In this document: positions 34,012 to 45,529 of the stretch, piece after piece
Layout of the letters: each line of letters begins with the position of its first letter
Position numbering within the stretch: position 1 is the stretch's first letter
Source: Calycina herbarum
Taxonomy: Eukaryota; Ascomycota; Leotiomycetes; Helotiales; Pezizellaceae
Direction: 5' to 3'
Assembly: GCA_001414485.1 (NCBI GenBank)
Contig: LLEY01000145.1
Location: 62,001 to 126,000 of the forward strand
DNA: 64,000 bases
Translations under genes and position numbers: made by a program
The notes under the pieces: model-generated
Told to the model about the DNA's origin: nothing
The model's database searches: none
What the model saw: the letters and a program-made list of their open reading frames with translations, nothing else

Positions 34012-34800
34012 ATGTCGACCACTTCCCGATCACCGCTTTCTTCAACACCTCATTCCTCATCCGTCTCGCCATTGAAGAGAAAAGCAATGTCTGTCACACA
34101 AACTTACTACCTCGCCCACACGGCACGAGGCAAGCTCTCTTCTGAGGCTGCTCGAAGTGACCACAACCTTAGACTTCTCGTCGGCCACGCCAACCTCCTC
34201 GATTCATTAATGCTTGAGCTCGCAGAGGCAGAACAAGAGCAAGAGAGCTGGTTCAACCAATCCGTCAAGAAGGCAACCAAGACAGAAGACCCACGACACA
34301 TCCAATGGGCAGATACCATCGTCGAGGACCCAGAGGAGGACTGGCAAGCAGAGGACGCCGATAGCTCAGACAGCGAATACGATTCCGAGGAGGAAATTGA
34401 GATGGAGACACACATGGCAGCTTTACAACGGGTGGCATCCCACCAAATCACCGAAGTCGAGGAGGACGAAGAATCAGAGGAAGAATTCGAGGATGACGAG
34501 GAAGAAGACTATGCATCTCTCCAACTCACACGATCACCATCACACTCCACCTCCCCTCCAGAACTCGACCACGATTCCGATTCTTCAGAAGACGAGTCAA
34601 TGCCACCATCCCCTCCTTCTGCTTCCCTCCCAACATTCTCAGAAAAGCAACGCCAACAAATCGCAACGACATCCTTCTACTCAAAACCCGCCGAAGCAAC
34701 TGTATCGATACCACCGTCCGAACAGCAAGCCTTTTTCGAGGAAGGCTTCTACCTCCCTCAACGGACGCCGGGTCTCGTGAGCGCAATAAGTGTTTACTAA
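34012..34800 (+). CDS. conserved acidic fungal protein of unknown function
   Basis: Single exon, 262 aa. The N-terminal 90 residues hold a block that looks strongly conserved: PLKRKAMSVTQTYYLAHTAR, then GKLSSEAARSDHNLRLLVGHAN and a helical LDSLMLELAEAEQEQE. I recall this block from many filamentous ascomycetes but cannot name the protein. Residues about 100-200 are extremely acidic (runs such as EEDEESEEEFEDDEEED), and the end is Ser/Pro-rich. No signal peptide or membrane span; a nuclear or chromatin-linked role would fit the acidic tract but is only a guess. The ACACAAAATGTC start context is good. It stands alone in a gene-poor region. Confidence 0.75.
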   Translation: MSTTSRSPLSSTPHSSSVSPLKRKAMSVTQTYYLAHTARGKLSSEAARSDHNLRLLVGHANLLDSLMLELAEAEQEQESWFNQSVKKATKTEDPRHIQWADTIVEDPEEDWQAEDADSSDSEYDSEEEIEMETHMAALQRVASHQITEVEEDEESEEEFEDDEEEDYASLQLTRSPSHSTSPPELDHDSDSSEDESMPPSPPSASLPTFSEKQRQQIATTSFYSKPAEATVSIPPSEQQAFFEEGFYLPQRTPGLVSAISVY

Positions 34801-37800
34801 AGCACTTCATTCCACTTTCACGAAACGATTAACAATATTTGACACGGTCTTCAAGCGATTTTTTATGAGCGAGCGACTTGCATTCTGGGAATTCGGCGTT
34901 TTGCAAACAAAAATACCACTTTTCTTTTTATCATTTTTTCAGGGATTGCAGTTATTGGATTTAGAAAGGGAGGAGGGCAAGAGAGAAACCAGTTCACACC
35001 ACTCAATGGGCACAGATCATTTTCGGGAGTTAAAGGGAGAACTAGTTCAGGATAATCAGGGTGGAACATTTTCGCTCCCTCGCATTTAGCGATGGTTGAG
35101 CCTATTACATACAATACAGAGGATACTTCACAGTACATGAAAATCAAACACATACTCAAAAACAAATCTTCAATCGTGACTCCACTCTTTAATTCTCCTT
35201 TTTTCTTTTCGCTTCAGTTTTTTCAATAACTAACCCGTGAGTCATTCACATGCCTCTCGCGGCCCAACGCAAAAGAAGAAAATTCCCAGGGACTTCTGGA
35301 GTGGGGTCCGGCTGTCGGACAACGGTGCTTTGCATTCACCGCCTGATCGGTTGTTATCCCTGTATCCGAGACGATGACCCCTTGACGCGAAAGGAGGGGG
35401 GGCCACGCGGGAGGCGTAAAACTCATGATGGGCTGGGCGAAGGAGATTCGGATTCTGGTGTTGCGAAGACGCGAACTATCCTCGGCCGAGGGCCGGATGA
35501 AAGCGATATCGCGAGTACGACGACGGAGTTTGGGGATATGCGACGACGGAGACTTGGAATTGGCACATGATTTACGATTTGATTTGATTATGGTATCATG
35601 GTTTGGTTATTTCGTTGTGTTTAGGGCATCAGATGAGAAAGTTAAGATGACATGATGGATTTCAATGCTCTCTCGATGCGATCGATTTCATCGCATGGTT
35701 GTCATACGAGGGATGCCTTGTTGGTTCCGTTAGCGATTGCGATTTCAAATGATGCCAGCGACTGGATTTAAAATGCTGATGGACCCGCCAAACCATGCCC
35801 TAAACCAGGGGAAAGACATGGAACGCGAGAGTAAACTCTTAATAATCGATGATTATATAGGCATATATAATCAGAGCCATTTCTATATGAGGCCATGGAG
35901 ATCGTAAGGAAATGATGCTATTTGCGATGATGCGCACGAGGAATTGAGTTTTGTTCGTCGCATGTATTTTTTTGTCGGATGAGGCTGGGGGGTGATGTGG
36001 AGAGGTAGAGGGTGCGAAACAGCAGCAATTTTAGGGATGGAATTGGCGATGTTTGAACTCGGTTCCCCCATTTAGAAAGTTCTGTAGATTGAAACATTGT
36101 GGGGATTCTTTCAAGTGGACAGAGAATGGAAAATCTCCTAGGAATGGGGCTTTGTAAAATTGGGATTACTGTATTTGATAGATAGGATGGAGATGTTTGG
36201 AATAGCATTATGCACTGAGATTAAAATCTCCAGTGCGAAACAAACCAACATTGCGAAGCCTCCAAGAAAGAAGCCACGACGACGAAACATCATCAGCATC
36301 CCGAGGATGAAAAGGATGAGGCGTTGCAAGATCTTTCTCACGTAAACATTGACAATTCCTCTGTAAACCATTCCCTCAAAATTCCGATATGGGCTGAACC
36401 CCGCATTTATAGAATGAACATCGCGATTACCGCTTTGGGGTAACAATTCGACATCGCGAATTGCTTCTTTCAGGCTTCAGCTTACACAGAGCCCTGTTTA
36501 CCCCACCATTTCGTTTATTCCGACGACCACGACAGCAAGCCCTCCGATTCTGCTTCCGAAGAGGGAGACTCGGTGAGCCTTACTGCGCCTGACCCCCGAT
36601 TACTCAAATTAAAGTAAAGGCCAACCCCCAACTTGCAGCTTGCAGGTTGGCGGTGTGTTTTAATCCCACCGCCCACGAGGTGTGAATTACACGGCGAAGT
36701 TTAATGGGTGTGCACAAGGCTGATGCTGACTTGCATCGGATTCGTGATAATGGAGAGGGTTGGCTTTTTGGGGTTGTGTGGAGAGTAACGTATCGTTGCA
36801 TTGTGTGGTCAGCTATGAAGTGGAAAATGTTGAGTACAGTACTCGGTGATTCCGCTTGTTTGAAGGACTGCGGAAATGAAGGTGGGAAGTACAGCAAAAC
36901 CAATGTATCAAAAGCACGACAGTGGATAGGAATGAAAAAGAGGAGAGATACGAATTTGCGACGACTGGTCGGTGTATCCCACCCCCAAGAAATGGCGCGG
37001 TGCGGTGTTTGCGATTTCAGTGCCTAGATTGAGGGGTAGCTTGTGAGTGGTTCATGTGCTATCTACCCACGAGTGGGATGCCAGGTGGTTGGAGGATCAT
37101 GTGCGAGATGCTTGTGCTGTCTTCCTTTGAGAGCCTCTTATTTGTGCTGTACAACTAACCGCTTAGTGTAAGAATGTACGTGGCAGTAGGTAAGTATTTG
37201 ATATACTTTGCCTCCCCCACTCGGGGTCGGACTTGTTGGAGAAACCGCGTCTGACGAGTCAAACTCCAAAGAACTACGTTGAAGATCGACCTCTTGTCCG
37301 AGTTGCGAGATTGAAAGTCTCCAGAATGATTTGCAGTAATATGTGGTAACAAAGATACGAAGCAGGTAAACAGATGAGATCTCCGCAAGCGCGGAAACCG
37401 CGGTGAGCGGGGAAGAGGGGGAAAACCCGACCTTAGCGGCACGCGGTCCCGTTCGTCAACGGGTCCGAATTGATGGGATTGGGCTGAGATAAAGAAGGGT
37501 ATGAATCGTGAGTACCTAGAAAATCGATTTGAAGCAGATGGTTCCGGCGACGAGGATGTTACGGAAAAATTGTGAAGTTTTGGCTCCGTACTGTGCCAAT
37601 GATTTCTGATCCCTAAGATTAGATTAGATCTCTTGGCGTCTGAAAGGGATCGCCCCACAACCTTTCCACTTGATTACAGATATTTTTTCTTCCCTGCAGA
37701 AACCGCGCGTATTTGGGTACGTTCTTTTGCTTTAAAGGTATATTTGGGGTTTTTTATTCTTTTCCTCCAGTTTGTCCTTTCCAGGTCACTATATATATAT

Positions 37801-37900
37801 CAGGTGACGACATTCAATGATCCTTCATAGTAGATGATGGATCAACTCCTTATTAAATAATGGATTGTGACCCTAGAATCAACCTCTGAGATACACTAGG
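34801..37900. other. gene-poor stretch
   Basis: The first 350 bp are probably the 3' UTR of the acidic-protein gene. Open frames at 36138-36446 (-, with hydrophobic stretch FILGMLMMF...GGFAMLVCFALEIL) and 37155-37658 (-, 167 codons, basic) have no splice sites, domains or codon pattern that I would trust. Confidence 0.4.
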
Positions 37901-37929
37901 ACAAATCAAGCAAATAGCCCGAGTACGAG

Positions 37930-38260
37930 AAACTTTGTACTCGTGACTCCTTTTTGGACCCCAAACTTGCTACTGGCTTACTCTATGGTTGTTAGCTTAC
38001 TCGTGGGTTGCTTTCGGGTTACTCGTTGCTCACTAGCTTACTCGCAACCCATTTTAGTCCCTAAACTTGTTTGGATTACTTAACATTTGCCAGCTTACTT
38101 ATGGGTTACTACTGGCTTACTCGTTTTTTGATAGCTTACTCGCGACCTTACTTTTTGGCCCCCAAACTTTCTCTAGCTTACTTGATAATTGATAGCTTAC
38201 TAGTCACTCTTCTTTTGGCCTCCAACTGGGTTACCCTTTGGTTACTCTCTATTCAGCAGC
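37930..38260 (+). repeat. degenerate AGCTTACTCG-type repeats
   Basis: The words GGCTTACTC, TAGCTTACTCG and GGGTTACT recur about a dozen times in 330 bp (for example at 37974, 37995, 38034, 38092, 38112, 38131, 38174), interleaved with TTTGGCCCCCAAACTT-like words at about 100-bp spacing. It reads as a diverged tandem array. Confidence 0.6.
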
Positions 38261-38892
38261 TTCTCTCTCTCTGTTATTCTACTGAAAGAAGTTGAAATGG
38301 TATCTGTTGGTATGACTTGAGGTCATAAAACTGGTACCTAAACTGGTGCTCAAAGTGGTGTATTATTCATGTCTTGTCTGTCAAAGTAGCTACGTAGGTC
38401 CTTCTTATATAACCCTTTCCAGGTCACGTGAAATGGCTACAAAGTAGCATTCACCTGAAACGACAGTATCAGTGAATGGCAATTTTTAAGATATCTTTGT
38501 TACCTTCACATGTCTAAGTTTTAAAGTTACAAAATAGAACATCGGACAACTTCATGCCATCGTCATCGTAGAAAATATCTCAGTGTTCACTCGTATTTTT
38601 CAAGTGTTTCTATCCATAGTAAATTAATCATCACTCCATTGCGGGAGCATAAACCTGTGCTACGCAATAACCAAAGCCATGAAGCCAAGTCCCCATTCCC
38701 GTAGTAAAAATACTCCCCAAACCAAAATATTCAATCCCATAGCCAAAAATTGAATCCCCAAGAGAGAGTACCGCTCAAATCCACTACCCCTCCACCAAGT
38801 ATTCAAACCCCTAGAGACGAACCCATGACCTATTTGCTAGCTTTCACTCTCCCATTCAACTACCCATTAAAGAAATACCCCAGACGAAAAAC

Positions 38893-39541
38893 TCAAAGTC
38901 CACACCAACCAGCATCAGGCCTCTTGACGATAACTTTATAACGCTCAGTATCAAAAGCCTGTCCACAAGTATAAAAAGTGCCATATGACGCATCCGAATT
39001 GCCTTGGAAAAGATAGCATTCGTTGAAGATGCTCTCGGCGTATGAAGCGAGATAATCGGCATCGGGATTGATATAATAATCGTTCTTATGGTACGTTAGT
39101 AAGTTCTGGTAAGTGAAGTTGGTGGGGGGGGGGGTTTATATCGTTGCAGAGAACCAGTTCTATATCACCCTGGCAAGATATTTGAAGGCATGAATGGCCG
39201 TAGATACCGTTCCTACCGCCGAGTGCTCTCAAGGCCGCTACTGCTCTTTTGAGATAGTCGTATTCGCCCATTGCCCAATCTCGTCCGTTAGATCAACAGC
39301 AGTGAACAACGTCCTTGAGATTTTCTCAGTTTCTATCATACTGCTTCAGCTTTGATTTATAGTGCTTACCTTGTTTCTTGTGCTCAGCTTACGTCCTTGA
39401 AGAGAGTGGGTGATGGCTGGAGTTGGAGATGCGAATGTCTGAAAGATACTTGTAAGAAGAAGGGTTCGGTTGGATGCAAGGTTAAATACGAACCAGGGTG
39501 ATGAGGCCAATAAGACCTAGAATTACCAATAGCGGATTCAT
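38893..39541 (-). pseudogene. secreted Cys-containing protein gene, broken
   Basis: Exons 39541-39494, 39438-39370 and 39313-38893 fit GT-AG junctions in phase. Exon 1 encodes a clean signal peptide (MNPLLVILGLIGLITL). Exon 3 has an in-frame TGA at 39295-39293, then YDYLKRAVAALRALGG and HSCLQISCQGDIELVLCND. A run of 11 C (minus strand; 39134-39124) then shifts the frame by one; after it the frame continues with DYYINPDADYLASYAESIF and ends KRPDAGWCGL. With ten C the two parts would be in register. I do not recognise the family. Effector-like features (signal peptide, cysteines, small size) are noted, but no function is assigned. Sequencing error in the homopolymer is possible; the TGA is harder to dismiss. 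Confidence 0.65.
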
Positions 39542-41580
39542 GATCGCGAGTTGCATGGATAAAAGTAGCGAAGTGATCTTGGCCAGCTGTTAAGCGAAGG
39601 CTTCCTTGAAGTTGGGGCTGTAAATATTGGGTTGTAAGAATAATTTGAGGATACGCTTTAACTTGGAACTTTAGACATCTAGAGCTATTAAATACAATTG
39701 AATCGCGCCAGTACCACCGTGGGAAGGAGTCGTATGTCTGTTTGGGAGGAAGTGAATACACAAAGCCTTGCTATACCAGGGCTCAGCTCCAGGGCTTATC
39801 TATCAAGTACGAACCTACAGCTGACTTTTGCAAGTGATCCTTATTAGAGCAAGTGAATAGAGGGGATGAAAAGTAAGTTCATAGGAACTCGTTCCACTTC
39901 CGGGTTAACCCGAATGAGAAGATAAGAAGTGATAAAGTAGCCTATGTCCTTGCGTGGATATAGGGTTTCTTTGTTGGGAAACAAACACAAAGTTCACAAC
40001 ACCAAGTGCTGTGATTCAATTTCTCCAAGCGAAAGATCTACTTCTTAACTCGATATAATACCCAAATGTACAGCTAGACCGGCGATGTTGACTCAGCCCA
40101 TGACTTTCGCTCCAAAGTCCCCCGTTCTCTTATTCTTTAATCTAGCACCAAGGGGCCTTATCGGGAGGCGAAATGGCTTCTTTCATCTTTTTGGAGGCTT
40201 TTCTTCGATAATTCTATTCATGATTTACAAAAGGGTTGTACCCTTGGTTGTTTTCCAACCTGGAGTTGAAGAACCCGAGCTCGATGTGAAGTGCTCTTGA
40301 TCTTTCCAACTCTCTTATTGTTCAATATTCTTGCTATTCACCTTTCACTCTCTTGATTCAGATGTTTCTGGGAAGTTTCGTTTTAAAGCGATCAAAGTTG
40401 TGGTCATTATTCTCATCACATGGTACTTCCCCAATTGACCAAAAAGCCATTTTCCATTTTAATTACTCTTGAGAACCGAGAAATCAGTTTGTGATGCTTC
40501 ACCTTGGCTTAGGACCCGAAGTTAGAGTCTTGAGTCGGTGTGCCTAAGAGTTATAGCAAGAAAAGGTAGTGGGAAATTTTATTGACAGGTGGAAATAGGG
40601 CTCGTCAAGTGGTGGTATGGATTTGCGTACCACAATTCCAATCCTCACTTGGAAAAATATCAGAAACCACCACGGAGTAAGTTTTCACGAAAACCCAAAC
40701 AAAAAATAGCCGCCACGTTTCCCGGCTGTTCGATCGAAGTACATAAGTGCGCAAGAAATGTCCATGGTAATCGTGTTAGAAACATCTTGGAGTGAGGCTT
40801 ATTTTCACTTCAGAATGGTTCCACTTTTTGCATTGAGCAAACACTGGGGCAAAAAAATGTTCTCAAGAGTTGTAACACGTTGTTTCACTGTTACGGATTT
40901 CAAACTTCATTGTTCCCTTTATTGAAACATCTCGCTTTTCAAATCAACCCCCCTTGGCGAAATATAATGGACCCGTTGCTTCCACTTCAATGTTCCGATT
41001 CGTAAAGAAAGTACAGGCAGCGTATCAACCATTGTATAGGGATCGACTTAATGAGATGGAAGGCGGAGCAAAGGTGTCTCGCTACCCGAGTCGCCACCTT
41101 CAAGATACCAATATTCCCTATTTCACCCATCACCGTCCAACGGATAGAACTACGGTCCGAATAAAGAGGAGGATATTGTCCACCAGATTGCCGAACTCGA
41201 AAAATGGATGTCTGATGGACGCGCTAAGAATCCTCCGTGCCAACTGCTTCGCAAAATCGTTAGAGAGCCCAATTTGGATGCTGAGGAACTTACCAAACTT
41301 CTTCAACTATGAATTGGAGCCAGCAAATATTTCCTCGGCCAAAGATCATGCTTCAGGGTTGTGATTGTTTCGAGAGGAACCAACAAAGACGTGCGCTAGC
41401 ATTTGATATCGGCACTAGTGTGATTGTAGGCTCGTAACATGGGACAGTGATGGGCGTATTTGCTAGCTTTAGGATCGAATCAAACAATGCCTAAAACATG
41501 GACTGGGTCGCGATAGACATAGAAGAAGTCCACTTGGTCGTGATTATCGAATACAAGATATCCCCAGAATGGACCTGATC
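39542..41580. other. intergenic region without supported genes
   Basis: An open frame at 40954-41364 (+, 136 codons) has no recognisable features. The remainder is AT-leaning with only short frames. Confidence 0.4.
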
Positions 41581-41992
41581 TTACAACATGTCGGAGATTG
41601 TATTGGGGGAGAGGGGGAACACATCATTCATCCTCGTCCTCTTCGTCCTCATCCCAAGGTATGGGGTCTGCCTCGGTTCCCATATCACATACCAGGATAC
41701 AATGGGTGCTACGTATGATTGTAGAAAAGCTGGGAAGAATTCGGTGATTCTGTCGCTCTCATTTACCCACTGTATAACTCGTTCTCGTTGGTGTTGTTCT
41801 ACCAATCTTCTCACTCTAACCTCCCGAGCTGATCTTCGAAATCCACGAATATGGTTAATTACGTGGGTGTCGAGTGGTTGTTCAACTTGTTTGAGAGCTC
41901 CTCTGGATTTCCGAGGCATCTGTAATTTAGATTGTCAGCGAGGAAGCCGGAATTGGAGTCACCTCCTCCTTGCGAGCAGAAGAATTCTCCAT
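41581..41992 (-). CDS. small two-exon protein, basic, unknown
   Basis: Exon 1 is 41992-41963 ([10 protein letters not shown]), then a 43-bp GT-AG intron with CTGAC, and exon 2 41919-41581; 122 aa in the open frame. Exon 2 is Arg-rich and helical ([19 protein letters not shown]), followed by [20 protein letters not shown]. Near 41690 another frame gives [20 protein letters not shown] then a stop, a typical acidic C-terminus, so a one-base shift may have replaced the original end. The very short first exon resembles the small genes at 59051 and 60903. I do not recognise the family. Confidence 0.4.
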
Positions 41993-42137
41993 CGTTCGGT
42001 CGCAACTACTTTCACTGTCTCGTTGGTATCTTCTCGCGCATCTCCGAGTATTACTTGTAGGTGTATCTATCGTTAAGTGTGGAGTAAGCTGAGATAGTTG
42101 ATGTTCCGATAACTGGGAATTGGGAGTAAGTCAAATG

Positions 42138-42400
42138 TTAGGACATTTTGAATATGATCTGACTGATGCTTTGGAATCTAGCGCCGTTCAGAAGTAGTGA
42201 TAAGAGTTTTACAATTGTCATACGACCTGGCGTACCTTTGGAAAACCGGTTAGCGCATAATGATATTTGGTTTGGCTCTAAAGATTCACTCACCTCGTTT
42301 GCAAGAAAGGCACAGTCCTGCACCAGCTACTCCGGGGATATCGGCCCAGTGTTGGTGTGAGGATTCGAAGGTAGTTATATATTCGACGACAAGAGAACTA
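42138..42400 (-). pseudogene. fragment with CxxC, unknown
   Basis: One frame reads HWADIPGVAGAGLCLSCKR up to a good GTGAGT donor, and beyond a CAAAG acceptor another gives YDNCKTLITTSE. The CxxC plus Cys hints at a zinc-binding protein, but no complete gene can be built. Confidence 0.3.
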
Positions 42401-42873
42401 TCAAACGCAATTTAGCACAAGTTCCCTTAAATTTCCGAATATGGAAAAGGCGGATCCTTACCATCTTATCTTGGCTCAGTATCGTAGTGATTGTCGTTTT
42501 GCTGAAGAGCAGAACCGAAACATAACTTCTCAGTAGTTAAACATCATCCCAAAATCCGAATTTTTCTTGGAGTACCCTGGCTGAGACAAAAAATATGAAT
42601 TTGTCTCCGAGGCTTAAGCGAGGTGTGAGTAAGTAATTGGCAAGTGCTCCCAGAGTGAGACCTGGAGGAGCCCAGGGGCCAGTGGATAGAGTCGTGCCTG
42701 GGAATTCCCTTTTTTCATCTGCGTGGTCGGTTCTTTCGACGAAAAGCTTTAACTGTCGTTCTCATCGAGCTGCGAATCCGAGGAAGGATTGCATCGTGGA
42801 TGGCGCGGTTGGGATCGTTGTGGGGTTTGTTGTTTTGGGATGTGTGACTTGGGACTGCTTTGGAGCAGTCTCC

Positions 42874-43040
42874 TGCTCCCTTGCCACTGGTGGAACCGAA
42901 AGGAAGGTTGTAACCTCCTTCAGAAGCGAGATGCGATTTTTGACAGAGCGAGGGTTTTCGTGTCCAAGGGCTGTAGCTTCAAAGTACCCATCTTCCGAGC
43001 TTTCAGCTAATCTCCCCAAGATATCTGCCCATGGTTCTTG
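42874..43040 (-). repeat. duplicated coding segment, copy 1
   Basis: It matches 43840-43994 along its length with scattered differences: both read ADILG/ANILG, then GYFEA, then a run ending in LPFGSTS-GKGA (frames differ). It is a decayed copy of a coding sequence of unknown function. Confidence 0.65.
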
Positions 43041-43188
43041 ATTGGGCGTCGTAGTTGTCGGCCTTAGAAATACGAGGGAACGGGCTTTGGATGGCCAATC
43101 GACCTTGTTTCAAAAATGTAATCTCCAACTCCTCGCCCTTGGCAAAACGTAAACGTCCCAAAAAAGTGATTCTTTCGTCAAGAACACT

Positions 43189-43452
43189 TCAACCATGGAA
43201 GTTATTGGTAAGAAGAAAGGCCGATAGAAACTTCGAAACGAAATCTACTTGTTTGGTATATCCATGGATACTGTCGAGAAAGAAAGAAGCATTATTTCGA
43301 TAAACTCTAGCATCCGGGTATTGCAACGAAATATTTCTGGTCCGCTTTAGCCTTCTTAGCACGATGAAGACTGTGTTATCATCCGGCATTCCGCCCTCGA
43401 TATAATATGCGTCCAACCTCTCCAAGGATCTACCAACCAAGAACCCTCTCAA
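43189..43452 (-). pseudogene. open fragment, unknown
   Basis: An 87-codon minus-strand frame with protein-like composition (ERLDAYYIEGGMPDDNTVF) that opens and closes without splice sites. It lies between the two copies of the duplicated segment, in the same orientation, so it may belong to the same decayed gene. Confidence 0.3.
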
Positions 43453-43619
43453 CGCGACGACACCCGAGAACAGAAAGAAGGATCGTCCAATGTCGATGGT
43501 AAGTTTATGAGTCCTGGACTTTCCTTCGCCGACAAGGTTTCATGTTAGTTTGCTGTTTTAAATTTGTTGATGGAAGGGAATGAATATGTACCTCCCCCAG
43601 CGTCCTCCTTTTCCACGTC

Positions 43620-43994
43620 AGCTTTAGCCTCTGGGGCATCAAGATGAGTGAACTAGAACCACCACCACCACTAGAAAGAGTAGCTCCTCGTCAGAAGCGG
43701 AATCCTTCTTCTTTGACTTTGCGGCCTTTAGGAGGTTCTTGGCGGGTGCTTTCTTTGCGGCTGGCTCCTTCTTGGTCTTGGTGACTTGGGACATGTCGGG
43801 AGTTGACTTGGTGGAAGCGGCGCCAGCAGAGCTGTCAGCTGCTCCCTTGCCAGCACTGGTGGAACCGAAAGGAAGGCTGTTATTCTTCTTTAGAACTGAG
43901 ATACGGTTTTAGACCGAGCGACGGTTGCCGCTTCAAAGTACCCTCTTCCTTCGCTTTTAGCTGAACTCCCCAAGATATTTGCCAATGGATCTTG
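43620..43994 (-). pseudogene. duplicated segment copy 2 with Lys/Ala-rich tail
   Basis: Copy 2 (43994-43840) runs on into a frame reading STSAGKGAADSSAGAASTK and then VTKTKKEPAAKKAPAK, a Lys/Ala/Pro-rich low-complexity tail as in histone-like or nuclear proteins, and then an acidic SASDEE. A nearly identical tail lies at 53250-53560. An in-frame stop and frameshift lie upstream. Confidence 0.55.
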
Positions 43995-44027
43995 TTTGAA
44001 TGTCATAGCTATCGGCCAGCCAGCCTC

Positions 44028-45017
44028 TCATTCCTTTCGCTGCACAACAGCTCGGCCAAAAAAGGCGTCACGACCTCCTTCTCCATACTGGAGGACCTCG
44101 AAGTACCTCAAGTTGGGGGCAATTATGGCCGCATGAGTCCTCTCGTTGTATTCGCTTTGGAGGATGGCGAAGTGTTGGCTGGCGGTGGGGAAGCTGCTGG
44201 TCGGGATCTTTGGCATAAATGCCAGCTTGATTGAGAAGCGATTAGTGTGGGTCATTTTGGTGGTAGTGGGCGAGCTGACGGCGAAGTGAGTAAAAATTGC
44301 AGAGATTCATGGGAAACGTACCTTTGTCTTCCACCTCAGATGATTCCTCAAGAAGGGCATTCCCCTTATTCCTGTTCAATTTGTTAGAAAGTATACCTAG
44401 ATATTTATTTATAAAGAGTGGATGCAGGAACAGTTTTTGGCATGAGTTCCCAGAGCTATCGTCCGCCAAAGTTCTGAATAATGTGTCCCCCCCCCCCCGG
44501 AGCAAGGGCTTCTATTCGAGGGTAGTAGTAGATTCGGTGATACTTACTGAATCGAGGACAAGAAACCTATCATTAGCAAGTTAGCAAAATGGGCAAAATT
44601 GGGCACATGTCTTCAGCAATTCAGCAGAGAAAGAATTTATCATGGACAAACTTTGACTCAACACGGCGATATCTACTTACCAGATAAGGAATAAGTAAAG
44701 GTGTTGTACTTTCGTACAGTCCTGGCGTAAAGAAGATGAGGCGATTGCCAAGTCTATTTATGCCACCACAATTTAACCGAGGGAATAGCAAAGGGAGAAC
44801 GGCTACAGCCTTCACCACCGAAAACGAGCATGGTGTTTGGTGCAGTCATCTGATCTAACATCATCATCTCAGGGCCAGATTGCTGATGGTGCGTAGAATC
44901 ATTGGGATACTCTACAGGCATCGAAGTTGGATATGTTCTTCGCCGGGTGCTGAAGGGGTTGGGTTCGGTTCTCGGTCTAGACTGTCCATACAGATCCTCC
45001 CTGCATGCCGCTTCCAT
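44028..45017 (-). pseudogene. decayed coding fragments, unknown
   Basis: Minus-strand fragments with protein-like composition: RYFEVLQYGEGGRDAFFGR (about 44060-44120), NALLEESSEVEDKGTF (44330-44380) and EYPNDSTHHQQSGPEMMMLD (44850-44910). No continuous gene structure could be made. They share orientation with the RING relics. Confidence 0.3.
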
Positions 45018-45466
45018 CAGCGTATCCTACGTACTGTTGTTCGTTCAAAGTCCGAGGTAGAAGAGCGTATTCTTAGCTGGTGAGAACCAGCTTGTTGTGA
45101 CCAGACGGAGGTTGAGGCGAGGGTCGTTTTGGTGGCAGTAGGCCAGCCCGAGGAGGAAGTTGCTGTTGACCCTCGAACATGTAAGATGCTTAGAAAACAT
45201 GGCCAGAGTGGTTCGTCAACATGCCGTCATTGTCGACGGAAGCTTGATCATGGTTGCTTTGATAATGTTGCAATACCATCTCTAAACCCACCTTTCTCCC
45301 CATTCATTGTTGACAACCCCACCCCGTCTGAAACGAGCTATATAACTCGTTAGTTTGACCCAAAAGAGTGAGTAGCTTGAAGTACTCACAGATCTTTCGG
45401 ACAAGTTTGCTATTGGTTGACCGATCTGGTTGTTTAGGGACGAATGTAATGAGCGTCCTAAAGTAC

Positions 45467-45529
45467 GGCGTTCCAAATGCACCAAGCTCCAAAAACTACT
45501 GAATCGCAAATCGCAAATCGCAAATCGTA
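45467..45529 (+). mobile_element. single end of the (AAATCGC)n element
   Basis: GGCGTTCCAAATGCACCAA followed by spaced bases and three AAATCGC heptamers matches the MITE ends at 672 and 1242. No inverted partner is found nearby, so this is a solo or truncated end. It interrupts a coding relic on the minus strand. Confidence 0.6.

Noticed and set aside
36138..36446. 102-codon minus-strand frame with hydrophobic segments
   Set aside because: No start context, signal peptide or homologous-looking motif; kept only as a note in the gene-poor stretch.
37155..37658. 167-codon minus-strand frame
   Set aside because: Basic, compositionally random, no introns, no motifs; probably chance in G+C-richer DNA.
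38071..38295. 74-codon hydrophobic plus-strand frame
   Set aside because: It is generated by translation of the AGCTTACTCG-type repeats, not by a membrane protein gene.
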